Shown piece by piece: positions 7,548-14,246 of a stretch of 14,373 nucleotides of DNA; the first letter of the stretch is position 1, and each line of letters begins with the position of its first letter. The position numbers and the translations under genes were made by a program. The stretch is from Bacteroidales bacterium (lineage in GTDB: Bacteria; Bacteroidota; Bacteroidia; Bacteroidales; P3). Location: positions 1 to 14,373 of the forward strand of contig JAFWBF010000132.1 of the NCBI GenBank assembly GCA_017507285.1, in the 5' to 3' direction. Under the pieces are notes generated by a model, which was not told the origin of the DNA, made no database searches, and was given only the letters and a program-made list of their open reading frames with translations.

Positions 7548-8102
7548 TTATTTCTTTTGTCGTACTACATTCTTTTGTGTTCTTAGCAACAAGGCTACTA
7601 TAAACGATGTCATAAACGATGTTACTACCGTAAGTATTCCTCCCCAGATACTTAGATAAGGAACCGTGGTCAGATTCTTTATATTTTCTATCTGCTTATT
7701 CATATCCTCTGTTGTACCTTGCCAATTATTGATATAAATATGTTCTTGAGTATCTATATAACGTTGTACCAATTCGGTATCTATACAGCTGCCATAGTAC
7801 CATATAAATAAACCGTATATAGCACCTGCCACTACTCCTATTCCCAAATTGAGAATATAAATCTCTTTGAAGAAGATATTTCCACAATACAACTTCTTGC
7901 GATACAAATAGGTAAACACAAACATACAAAGAAACAATATGACATTGTCGGTCCATGTTGATGGGGTATCCATCGGGTAGGTAAGCCAATAACGAAACAG
8001 CACCGAGAAACTCATTATCAACCCGGTGTAAAGTCCGTAAAGCAACCATCCCTTTTTGTAATTGCCATATATTTCTGATTCGTAACGTTTTATCAATCCC
8101 AT
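7548..8102 (-). CDS. DUF4199-family four-helix membrane protein
   Basis: A 184-residue integral membrane protein with four predicted helices at about 18-38, 53-68, 81-103 and 149-173. A polar, probably periplasmic, stretch of about 45 residues (104-148) lies between the last two. The pattern of a basic N-terminus, a KKGWLLYGLYTG first helix, a GIGVVAGAIYGLFIWYY third helix and a Lys/Arg-rich end fits DUF4199, a Bacteroidota family without known biochemical function. It is the first gene of the predicted DUF4199-GT2-HAD-thioredoxin-like operon. Its constant company with a GT2 enzyme suggests, as inference only, a role in membrane assembly or lipid-linked sugar handling. The promoter is close, so the leader would be only about 15 bases. 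Confidence 0.82.
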   Translation of the reverse strand: MGLIKRYESEIYGNYKKGWLLYGLYTGLIMSFSVLFRYWLTYPMDTPSTWTDNVILFLCMFVFTYLYRKKLYCGNIFFKEIYILNLGIGVVAGAIYGLFIWYYGSCIDTELVQRYIDTQEHIYINNWQGTTEDMNKQIENIKNLTTVPYLSIWGGILTVVTSFMTSFIVALLLRTQKNVVRQKK

Positions 8103-8122
8103 ATCTTTCAGTCTTTAGTTTG

Positions 8123-8153
8123 CAAAATTACATCTTTTTTCACAATAAATCAA
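8123..8153 (-). promoter_or_regulatory. Predicted promoter for the DUF4199-GT2-HAD operon
   Basis: On the minus strand, TTG at 8153-8151 is followed by 20 bases and TAATTTTG at 8130-8123, a full match to the Bacteroidota TTG/TAnnTTTG pattern. The -33 box lies inside the last codons of the upstream GT-B gene, so the operon can be expressed independently of it. Predicted start near 8117, with a very short leader to ATG 8102. Confidence 0.6.
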
Positions 8154-9300
8154 CATCTTGTCCCGTATTGGAATAAATATTTTCCACAATAGTTCTTCCC
8201 GAATCGATATTGCTGTAATATTTTTGAAAGAAAACCTCTCTGCGTTGCAACTCTTCGGCCTTAAAATCAACGGTAAAAAGGTCTTCCAGCTTTGCCACCA
8301 AATCCGAGGGTTTGTCAAACAGTATGCACAAGTTTCCAAGGTTTGTCCCCTCTACCATTGTTTCGTTTACCACACAGAAGCGCCCGTTGAAAAGGGAGTT
8401 TAATAGTTTTAGTTTCAAACCCGTACTTTGCTTGGTGAGCAAAAGATTTACATGAGCATTTTGAACAAGGTTTGTCATCTCGTTGTCTGAGGGGTTTTTG
8501 ATCAGCTCTATGTTGGCATAGTTTGAGAGCAGCCTTTCCAAATGCTTTGGCGGATTGAGGCCTGCTACCTTAAGTGTAAGCGACGTATGGGCAAAGACCT
8601 CTTTGGCCAAATACTTGACAGCATCGTAGTTTTCCGGCACCGACAGCTGTCCATGAAAAAGCACGTATGTTCCCGATCCTACCTTGCTACACACATTGTT
8701 TTGGCGAAGCGATGGCGGCAAAAGATGTACATTCCTATACCCGGCCGAAAAATATTCCATATCCTTTGGGGTGATGGCAAATATGCCGGTGGCTTTTGAG
8801 AGCACGGCCTCGAACCTACGCAGGCGTGGCACCTCGAGCTTCAGATAAAGCTTTTTCAGCCAATTTGTTTCCACCTTCGAGAGGCCGCTGTAGTAGTCGT
8901 GTTCCACATTGTGCATCCTTACATACATCCTACGGCCTTTCAGCCTCGGCTCGTTGAGCAGCATGCAGCAGTGGAGCCCTTCGATAAAGATGGGATAGGT
9001 GTCCTTTGCAAGATTATCTGCCAGTTGCTTGGAACAACGACTGTTGACTATATAAGGCAAACGGCTGAACATTTTGCCAAAACCTTCGGCCCTATCGTAA
9101 TAATCGACCGAAAAGCAAAGGTTGTCCAGCTCCTTTGGGTGGCAATGGTTTCGGCCGTATTCGTAGCAGTGGAGGTGTATCTTCAGACCACATTCCGACA
9201 GGTATTTGATACGATAAAACACGTCGATAACTCCGCCATAATTGGCAGGAAAAGGAATGTCGAACGATATTATATGTAGATGTTTTTCGCTGTCGGTCAT
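8140..9300 (-). CDS. GT-B fold glycosyltransferase (family 1/4-like)
   Basis: A 386-residue predicted cytoplasmic or membrane-peripheral glycosyltransferase. The N-terminal half has DIPFPANYGGVIDVFYR (about 14-30), the glycine-rich acceptor-side loop of GT-B enzymes, then VRMHNVEHDYYSGL (127-140), a pattern of Bacteroidota GT4-like proteins. The C-terminal half begins near VLFHGQLSVPENYDAV (213-228) and carries the donor-side segment STGLKLKLLNSLFNG (292-306), followed by the VVNETMVEGT loop. Family membership is clear; donor and acceptor are not. There are no membrane helices. It begins 6 bases after the MBL hydrolase stop, so the two are surely co-transcribed. The end overlaps the promoter of the next operon. 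Lipopolysaccharide or surface glycan synthesis is a reasonable guess given the neighbouring GT2 gene. Confidence 0.86.
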   Translation of the reverse strand: MTDSEKHLHIISFDIPFPANYGGVIDVFYRIKYLSECGLKIHLHCYEYGRNHCHPKELDNLCFSVDYYDRAEGFGKMFSRLPYIVNSRCSKQLADNLAKDTYPIFIEGLHCCMLLNEPRLKGRRMYVRMHNVEHDYYSGLSKVETNWLKKLYLKLEVPRLRRFEAVLSKATGIFAITPKDMEYFSAGYRNVHLLPPSLRQNNVCSKVGSGTYVLFHGQLSVPENYDAVKYLAKEVFAHTSLTLKVAGLNPPKHLERLLSNYANIELIKNPSDNEMTNLVQNAHVNLLLTKQSTGLKLKLLNSLFNGRFCVVNETMVEGTNLGNLCILFDKPSDLVAKLEDLFTVDFKAEELQRREVFFQKYYSNIDSGRTIVENIYSNTGQDVDLL

Positions 9301-9306
9301 GGTAGT

Positions 9307-10074
9307 TTATTGTATTTCAACGGTCAATCCATCGTAGGCCAAGAAGACATTTTCCGGCAGGCTGCGGCTCACCCGGTCGTAAAAGCCCATCTCGTGGCTC
9401 ATGTGGGTAAGGTAAGCCTTTCGGGGTTTGAGAATCTCTATCACCTCCAGGGCTTCGGCCAGAGAGAAGTGCGAGAAATGTTTTTCCTGTCTAAGGGCGT
9501 TTATCACCAGCACATCCATATCTTTAATCTTGTCCAGCTCGGCAGGAGCTATATAGTTGGCATCGGTCAGATAAGCAAACCTTCCCATCCTATAGCCCAG
9601 TATAGGCATATCTTTGTGCATGGCCTCGATGGGCACCACCTTGGTATTGCCTATTTGGAAAACCGAAGTTCCGCTTACCTCTATAAGGTTGGCTTCGGGC
9701 AAGCCGGGATATATGTGGCGGTCAAATATATAGGCATAGTCGCGACGTATGGCCTCGATGGCGTTGGAGCGGGCATATATGTCTATGGCACTTTGCTGAT
9801 AATAGTTGTAGGGGCGTATGTCGTCGATACCGGCCACATGGTCGCGATGGGCATGGGTTACAAGTATGGCATCGAGGTGCGAAACATCGTTGCGCAACAT
9901 CTGCTCGCGAAAGTCCGGCCCGATGTCGATAAGTATGTTCTTGTCGCCAACCGACACGAGTGCCGACGTACGCAAGCGCTTATCTCTGGCATTTGCCGAC
10001 TTGCACACCGGACATTTGCAACCTATTATAGGTATACCTTGACTTGTTCCCGTTCCTAAAAAAGTTACTTTCAT
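9307..10074 (-). CDS. Metallo-beta-lactamase-fold hydrolase, PhnP-like
   Basis: A 255-residue hydrolase of the MBL superfamily, PhnP/YycJ-like branch. The N-terminal strand MKVTFLGTGTSQGIP is followed by a Cys cluster (Cys19, Cys21, Cys24) that in PhnP-type enzymes binds a structural metal. The catalytic two-metal site is intact: THAHRDH with His74, His76, Asp78 and His79, then His153, Asp171 (YLTDANY) and His224 (YLTHMSH). PhnP itself is a cyclic ribose phosphodiesterase of phosphonate breakdown, but no phn genes are here, so a general phosphodiesterase role is safer. It is the first gene of the leftward MBL-GT-B pair and diverges from porT across the repeat element. Only a poor promoter candidate was seen upstream: TATATGTG at 10111-10104, one mismatch, no clear -33. 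Confidence 0.9.
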   Translation of the reverse strand: MKVTFLGTGTSQGIPIIGCKCPVCKSANARDKRLRTSALVSVGDKNILIDIGPDFREQMLRNDVSHLDAILVTHAHRDHVAGIDDIRPYNYYQQSAIDIYARSNAIEAIRRDYAYIFDRHIYPGLPEANLIEVSGTSVFQIGNTKVVPIEAMHKDMPILGYRMGRFAYLTDANYIAPAELDKIKDMDVLVINALRQEKHFSHFSLAEALEVIEILKPRKAYLTHMSHEMGFYDRVSRSLPENVFLAYDGLTVEIQ

Positions 10075-10222
10075 TTACCTACACATTTTATTTTGTCAGA
10101 TACCACATATAACCTCTTTTTCAAAAAAAAATTGCATTGCCGCCATTATTTTGTGTTTTCCCACACTCCATGCTCCTTCCTTTTCTTATCAACATCCTTG
10201 TTTTCAATCCTTTTTGGTCCAC

Positions 10223-10328
10223 ATTCGGAAAGGGTGTTGCCGTTGTTCGAAAAGGGTGGTTGCCGTTGTTCGGAAAAGGTGGTTGCCGTTGTTCGGAAAG
10301 GGTGGTTGCCGTTGTTCGAAAGAGGTGG
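10223..10328. repeat. Left array: four 23-bp tandem repeats plus a partial copy
   Basis: Four head-to-tail 23-base units occupy 10237-10259, 10260-10282, 10283-10305 and 10306-10328. Each begins TTGCCGTTGTTCG and ends GGTGG, and variation is confined to the A/G-rich middle (GAAAAGG, GGAAAAG, GGAAAGG, GAAAGAG). A truncated fifth copy, ATTCGGAAAGGGTG, precedes them at 10223-10236. Confidence 0.9.
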
Positions 10329-10330
10329 TC

Positions 10331-10411
10331 TCCTCATGGCATGAGCAGATATTGCTCATGCCATGAGGAATACTTGCTCATGGCATGAGGAACACTTTCT
10401 CATGGCATGAG
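10331..10411. repeat. Four palindromes at exact 22-bp spacing, first two a 17-bp hairpin
   Basis: CTCATGGCATGAG, a 13-base palindrome apart from its middle base, occurs at 10333-10345, 10377-10389 and 10399-10411, and as CTCATGCCATGAG at 10355-10367. Starts are spaced exactly 22, 22 and 22 bases. The first two copies form a perfect 17-bp inverted repeat, 10331-10347 against 10353-10369, with loop GATAT. The spacers between copies differ in sequence while their length is fixed. Confidence 0.92.
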
Positions 10412-10424
10412 GAGGCCACCTACT

Positions 10425-10537
10425 CCGAACATCGTTCACCACCATTTCCGAACGTCGACCACCAGGTTTTCCGAACATCGACCACCACCATTTCCGAACA
10501 CCGACGGTAGCAACTCCGAACACCGACGGCAGAAGCT
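10425..10537. repeat. Right array: five 22-23 bp tandem repeats, inverted relative to left array
   Basis: CCGAAC recurs at 10425, 10448, 10471, 10494 and 10516, spaced 23, 23, 23 and 22. The first and third units share the form CCGAACATCG..CACCACCATTT; the last two diverge to CCGAACACCGACGG. The complement of the unit (AAATGGTGG...CGATGTTCGG) matches the left-array unit, so the two arrays are inverted copies of one ancestral repeat. Confidence 0.88.
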
Positions 10538-10556
10538 GCAAACATTGGCAACAAAG

Positions 10557-10600
10557 AGTGCGAAGAGCGTAGGCAAATAGTGCGAAGAGCGTAGGCAAAG
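10557..10600. repeat. Two 22-bp direct repeats downstream of the inverted element
   Basis: AGTGCGAAGAGCGTAGGCAA plus two more bases occurs at 10557-10578 and again at 10579-10600 with a single difference at the last base. The 22-base period continues that of the neighbouring arrays although the sequence is unrelated to their units. Confidence 0.88.
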
Positions 10601-10715
10601 AATGACGTAAGGTGCCGACGGCAGGAAAGTTTTTTTTTGCAGAATATTGCAAAGCAAATAGACTAAAATAAGAGTCTCTGCGTTATAACGTCTGAATTTT
10701 TATAACACACAACTT

Positions 10716-11432
10716 TTGAAACATACAACCAAAATATTAATATTCGTTGCATTGCTATCGGCCACCGGGCTGTTGCCTGCTCAGATTCAAAACCTTTCAA
10801 ATTTCGATAAGAATAGGCTGCACTACGGCATTGCGATGGGATACATGCAATCAAAATTCACCGTAAGGTATACCGATGACGATGCCATTCGCGAAAACAT
10901 TCAAGGGGTACGGTCGTACTACATACCCGGCTTTCACCTTTCCATTATTGGCGATTTGCGTATCAACGAGTTTCTTAACCTAAGGCTTATTCCCGGCATA
11001 TCATTTTTGGATCGCAACCTGAGCTACGCCCTTTCGGACGATTACCTTGCCACTTCGCATCTGCTGGACAAGGAGCGCATGGTAGAATCGGTATACGGCG
11101 ATTTGCCGTTGGAGCTGAAAGTTAGAGCAGTACGATGGCGAAACTTTCGCCCGTATGTGATTGGCGGTATTAGATACGGCTTTGACTTTGCTTCGCTAAA
11201 AAACAACAAAAACGAAAACGACAAGTCGATAATACGCTTGGCTTCGAGCGACTTTGGCTACACCGCCGGCGTTGGGTTCGACTTTTATTTCCCTTATTTC
11301 AAATTTGCAATAGAGCTAAAGATGAGTTTTGGGCTTAACGAGCTGAAAATACCCGACGAGACCTACTACACACGGTCTTTCGAAAGCATCAAATCCCGAA
11401 TATTCACCCTAAGCATCACCGTTGAAGGATAA
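10716..11432 (+). CDS. porT: PorT-family outer-membrane beta-barrel protein (type IX secretion)
   Basis: A 238-residue outer-membrane protein. The reading frame opens with TTG at 10716; the frame is closed upstream by TAA at 10686 and no ATG lies between, while the sequence beginning MKHTTKILIFVALLSATG is a textbook signal peptide cut near LLPA before QIQN. TTG is therefore the likely true start. The mature part has alternating strands of a small barrel with PorT-family hallmarks: RLHYGIAMGYM (34-44), a PGFHLSIIGDLRINEFLNLRLIPG block (71-94), YGDLPLELKVRAVRW (127-141), RPYVIGGIRYGFDFAS (145-160) and FDFYFPYFKFAIELKMSFGL (188-207), ending in the strand IFTLSITVEG. PorT is needed for type IX secretion in Porphyromonas. 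Whether this copy serves a full T9SS cannot be told without the other por genes. The FAD dehydrogenase gene starts 9 bases later. Confidence 0.8.
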   Translation: MKHTTKILIFVALLSATGLLPAQIQNLSNFDKNRLHYGIAMGYMQSKFTVRYTDDDAIRENIQGVRSYYIPGFHLSIIGDLRINEFLNLRLIPGISFLDRNLSYALSDDYLATSHLLDKERMVESVYGDLPLELKVRAVRWRNFRPYVIGGIRYGFDFASLKNNKNENDKSIIRLASSDFGYTAGVGFDFYFPYFKFAIELKMSFGLNELKIPDETYYTRSFESIKSRIFTLSITVEG

Positions 11433-11441
11433 TAATCAAGT

Positions 11442-12995
11442 ATGAAAACCATTGTAGAATTAGTGCTAGACCCCGAACAATATCTTATTGAAAAACGATT
11501 TCATCAGGCTGTAGCCAACCGGCTGAACATAACCGACAACGAGCTGAACCACGTGCAGGTGCTGCGACGGTCGATAGATTCGCGACGGTCTAAAATCAAA
11601 TACCACGTTACGGCCGAAGCCTATACCCATCACGACCAATATCGGAAGCCGCAGCCACAACCACAATACAAGAATGTGGAACAGGCCGAACCCGTGATAA
11701 TAGTAGGTGCCGGACCGGCAGGCCTCTTTGCCGCACTACGTGCGTTGGAGCTTGGCTACAAACCCGTTATATTAGAACGGGGCAAAAACGTTCGCGACCG
11801 CAAATACGACATTGCCCGCCTGGCCAAGGAGGGAATCGTAAACCCGAACTCCAACTGGTGCTTTGGCGAAGGCGGCGCCGGAACTTTCTCGGACGGCAAG
11901 CTATACACACGCTCTACCAAGAGGGGCGATGTGGGCGATGTGCTGAACAAACTTATAGAACATGGTGCCGACGAACAGATACTTATAGACGCACATGCCC
12001 ATATAGGCACCGACCGCCTTTCGGTGATAATAGCCCACATACGCGAAACCATCGAGAGCTACGGCGGTGTATACCTTTTTGAAACACAGGTTACCGACCT
12101 AGTGCTTGATGGCAACAAGGTGGTGGGGGTGCGTACCGCCGGGGGCAACAGCTACAACGCCACTGCCGTAATACTTGCCACCGGCCATTCGGCACGCGAT
12201 ATATACGAACTTTTTGCCCGCAAAGGTTGGGCCATCGAGGCCAAACCCTTTGCTATGGGTGTAAGGGTCGAACACCCTCAAATGCTTATCAACAGCATAC
12301 AATATCACAGCGAGAACTACTCGCCCCTACTACCGCCGGCCACCTACAGCATGGTTACACAAGTGGAAAACCACGGGGTATTCTCGTTCTGCATGTGCCC
12401 GGGAGGAATTATAGTGCCGGCCGCCACCGATAGTGAACAGCAGGTGGTAAACGGCATGTCCAACTCGCGCCGAAACTCGCCCTACGCCAATTCGGGCATA
12501 GCCGTTACGGTGGATATGGCCGATGTGCCGGAATATTCCAAATATGGTGCCTTGGCATTGCTACGTTTTCAACAAGATGTGGAACGCACAATGTACACCG
12601 CCGCCGGCAACAGCATCAAAGCCCCAACCCAACGCCTCAACGACTTTTGCAACGGACGGGCCTCGAAGCGGATAAACAAAAGCTCGTACATGGCAGGCTG
12701 CACCGAAGCACCGCTACACGAGCTGTTGCCAAACTTTGTGGTAAAAGCACTGCAGCAAGGTTTTCGCAACTTCGGACAAAAGATGCGAGGCTTCTACACC
12801 GAGGCGGCCAACGTATTGGGAGTAGAAAGCCGCACTTCCAGCCCTGTACGCATACCGCGCAAGGACAACTACGAGCACATACAGCTCTGCAACCTCTACC
12901 CCTGCGGCGAGGGTGCCGGATATGCCGGAGGGATAATGTCTAGCGCCATCGATGGTATCAACTGCATGAACGCCATTGCTCGGAAAGCCGAGTAG
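11442..12995 (+). CDS. FAD-dependent dehydrogenase (COG2509-like NAD(P)/FAD oxidoreductase)
   Basis: A 517-residue flavoprotein. Residues 1-75 are an N-terminal domain typical of this family (ELVLDPEQYLIEKRF..., RRSIDSRRSKIKYHV). A Rossmann FAD site follows: PVIIVGAGPAGLFAALRALELGY with GAGPAG at 89-94 and ERGKNVRDRKYD. Next come the family signature NWCFGEGGAGTFSDGKLYTR (about 146-165), the second glycine-rich strand AVILATGHSARDIYEL, and the C-terminal FAD motif YPCGEGAGYAGGIMSSAIDGI. Length is full. These proteins are annotated as uncharacterised FAD-dependent dehydrogenases with no established substrate. No signal peptide, so cytoplasmic. It shares a transcript with porT (9-base gap), but no functional link is known to me. 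Its GC content is visibly higher than that of the leftward genes, and a strong terminator follows. Confidence 0.9.
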   Translation: MKTIVELVLDPEQYLIEKRFHQAVANRLNITDNELNHVQVLRRSIDSRRSKIKYHVTAEAYTHHDQYRKPQPQPQYKNVEQAEPVIIVGAGPAGLFAALRALELGYKPVILERGKNVRDRKYDIARLAKEGIVNPNSNWCFGEGGAGTFSDGKLYTRSTKRGDVGDVLNKLIEHGADEQILIDAHAHIGTDRLSVIIAHIRETIESYGGVYLFETQVTDLVLDGNKVVGVRTAGGNSYNATAVILATGHSARDIYELFARKGWAIEAKPFAMGVRVEHPQMLINSIQYHSENYSPLLPPATYSMVTQVENHGVFSFCMCPGGIIVPAATDSEQQVVNGMSNSRRNSPYANSGIAVTVDMADVPEYSKYGALALLRFQQDVERTMYTAAGNSIKAPTQRLNDFCNGRASKRINKSSYMAGCTEAPLHELLPNFVVKALQQGFRNFGQKMRGFYTEAANVLGVESRTSSPVRIPRKDNYEHIQLCNLYPCGEGAGYAGGIMSSAIDGINCMNAIARKAE

Positions 12996-13019
12996 AACTA
13001 TATAAGGCAATAAAAAGAA

Positions 13020-13050
13020 AAGGCTTCGACCGCACGGTCGAAGCCTTTTT
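13020..13050. terminator. Strong bidirectional rho-independent terminator
   Basis: AAGGCTTCGACCG (13020-13032) pairs perfectly with CGGTCGAAGCCTT (13035-13047), a 13-bp stem around CA (in practice a GCAC-type loop). TTTTT follows on the plus strand, and on the minus strand the stem runs into TTTTCTTTTT. It lies between the convergent FAD-dehydrogenase gene and the TlpA gene and can end both transcripts. Confidence 0.92.
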
Positions 13051-13073
13051 AGCTACAATATAATATATACCTA

Positions 13074-14198
13074 CTATTTCAATGCCTCAACGATGGCAGC
13101 TTCGATGGCTTCGCCACGAAGGTCGCGAGCCAATATAGTGCCGTCTTTTCCGATAAGCATTATTTGAGGAATGCCGTTTACGCCATAAGTATCGGTAGCC
13201 ACCTTGGTAGTATCGGCAAGTTGCAGCCATGTCATATTCATGGTTTCTATAGCCTTTTGTTGAGCTTCCGGTTTGTCCCAAACATTAAGACCTATAACCA
13301 CTAAACCCTTGTCGGCATATTTTTTGTGCATTTCGGCAATGTTAGGAATCTCCTCACGGCAAGGACCACACCACGAAGCCCAAAAGTCTATCAAAGCCAC
13401 TTTACCATCGATATGTTGGCTAAGTTTGGTAGCAGTCATAGCTTCGCCTTCCAGCAAATCAAGGTCGGTATAAGGCTTGCCCACGGATGTCTTTTCAAGC
13501 TTACGCAAACCGTCCAACATTTTTACAGTAAGAGAAAAATTTGACACTATAGGAGTAGCACCTACCAACATCGAATCAACTTGGGAAGCAGTAATATCTT
13601 TCAAATTGCTTTTTGTTCCTATAAGACAATAAAAGGCATAGGCTCCAACTATGTTATCGGTGTTTTCTTTATACGTTTTTTCATAAGCAGCAAGTGCTTT
13701 GTCTTTACGTATATGGTACAGACTATCATACTTAGCTTTTAAAATATCAAGTTCTTCACCCGAAGAAGTTGACATATATTTGTATAATTCACTTATAGCA
13801 TCCGATTCTTCTTTGCCTGCGAGTAACATTTGTGTAAAGGATTCGTTTTGTGGCGTTCCCAATACTTGTCTTTTATCAAAGTCTATAAGAATAGTACCGT
13901 TTTCTAATACGCATTCTATCACTTTAACTTCGGTTTCGCTTTTCAAAGCACAAACTGTGGCTACTATAGGATTATCCAATTCGCCTTTAAAGGTAAATGT
14001 ACCATTAACAATCACTGTCGTATCTAAGTTCTCTAACTCGTCGTTTTCGGCATTAAAGAGGTAAACATTTGCACCTTCGAAAGTTTCGTCGGCAAGTTTT
14101 CCCTCAATGGTATATTTGACTTTGGAATCACTACATCCGACTATTGCAATAAGAGAAATAGGCAATACAATCCACTTCAATAAGTTTATTCTTTTCAT
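13074..14198 (-). CDS. TlpA/ResA-like thiol-disulfide lipoprotein with DUF4369-type N-domain
   Basis: A 374-residue lipoprotein. The signal peptide ends in lipobox IVGC with Cys22 lipidated. Residues 27-115 are a beta-rich DUF4369-type domain (VKYTIEGKLAD..., GTFTFKGEL). A helical middle section (about 118-238) links to the C-terminal TlpA domain with VALIDFWASWCGPCREEIP: the redox pair is Cys277 and Cys280, and the cis-Pro loop is GVNGIPQIMLIGKDG (Pro344). It should act outside the inner membrane as a thiol reductase or disulfide exchange protein; Bacteroidota have many such paralogues with unknown clients. Unlike the thioredoxin-like protein at 4498-5961, the active site is intact. A near-identical gene lies 48 bases upstream on the same strand, with no promoter visible between, so they are probably co-transcribed. 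Confidence 0.93.
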   Translation of the reverse strand: MKRINLLKWIVLPISLIAIVGCSDSKVKYTIEGKLADETFEGANVYLFNAENDELENLDTTVIVNGTFTFKGELDNPIVATVCALKSETEVKVIECVLENGTILIDFDKRQVLGTPQNESFTQMLLAGKEESDAISELYKYMSTSSGEELDILKAKYDSLYHIRKDKALAAYEKTYKENTDNIVGAYAFYCLIGTKSNLKDITASQVDSMLVGATPIVSNFSLTVKMLDGLRKLEKTSVGKPYTDLDLLEGEAMTATKLSQHIDGKVALIDFWASWCGPCREEIPNIAEMHKKYADKGLVVIGLNVWDKPEAQQKAIETMNMTWLQLADTTKVATDTYGVNGIPQIMLIGKDGTILARDLRGEAIEAAIVEALK

Positions 14199-14246
14199 CT
14201 TATAACCGTTCTATATGATTATTCTAGATTGTAATGATATTCTATA

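Larger units (their letters stand above)
10223..10537. repeat. About 315-bp imperfect inverted repeat built of 22-23 bp units
   Basis: The left and right repeat arrays are the same basic unit in opposite orientation, mirrored about 10372, the exact midpoint of the four central palindromes. The innermost flanks, GGTGGTCTCCTCATGGCATGAG-like at 10324-10345 and its mirror at 10399-10420, match at 20 of 22 positions as inverted copies. Further out the arms match less well, by my count 18 of 24 for the first unit. The whole could extrude as a cruciform in DNA or fold as a long hairpin if transcribed. No transposase or target-site duplication is evident. Modular short-unit structures of this sort recall the BrickBuilt-type non-autonomous elements described in Porphyromonas, from memory; homology is not shown. 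Confidence 0.75.
10075..10715. other. 641-bp divergent intergenic region filled by a repeat element
   Basis: This gap lies between the start codons of the MBL hydrolase (leftward) and porT (rightward). About 380 of its bases, 10223-10600, belong to the ordered 22-23 bp repeats listed separately. The left flank 10075-10222 is T-rich on the plus strand and looks like ordinary spacer. The right flank 10601-10715 holds one further partial unit (CCGACGGCAG at 10614-10623), a run of nine T (about 10630-10638), a short inverted repeat TTGCA-GAATAT-TGCAA just after it, and AGACT/AGTCT at 10660-10677. No exact TAnnTTTG box was found for porT. Open frames here are accidental: the repeat unit is 23 bases, so frame shifts with each copy, and none has recognisable protein features. 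Confidence 0.7.

Noticed and set aside
9280..10059. 259-codon open frame on the plus strand
   Set aside because: It is antisense to the MBL hydrolase, whose complete metal-binding motifs prove the minus-strand frame.
10223..10600. Possible CRISPR array
   Set aside because: Units are tandem or separated by only about 9 bases, with no 30-40 base unique spacers, and the repeat orientation flips in the middle. No cas genes are present.
10612..10639. Short hairpin TGCC-GAC-GGCA followed by a run of nine T as a rightward terminator
   Set aside because: The stem is only 4 bp, eight bases separate it from the T-run, and no plus-strand gene lies upstream. It looks like the tail of the repeat element.
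10093..10657. Several overlapping open frames of 60-100 codons on both strands across the repeat element
   Set aside because: The repeats are 22-23 bases, so each copy shifts frame; open frames arise from the repeats lacking stops. They have low-complexity translations, no homology I recognise, and occur in many frames at once.
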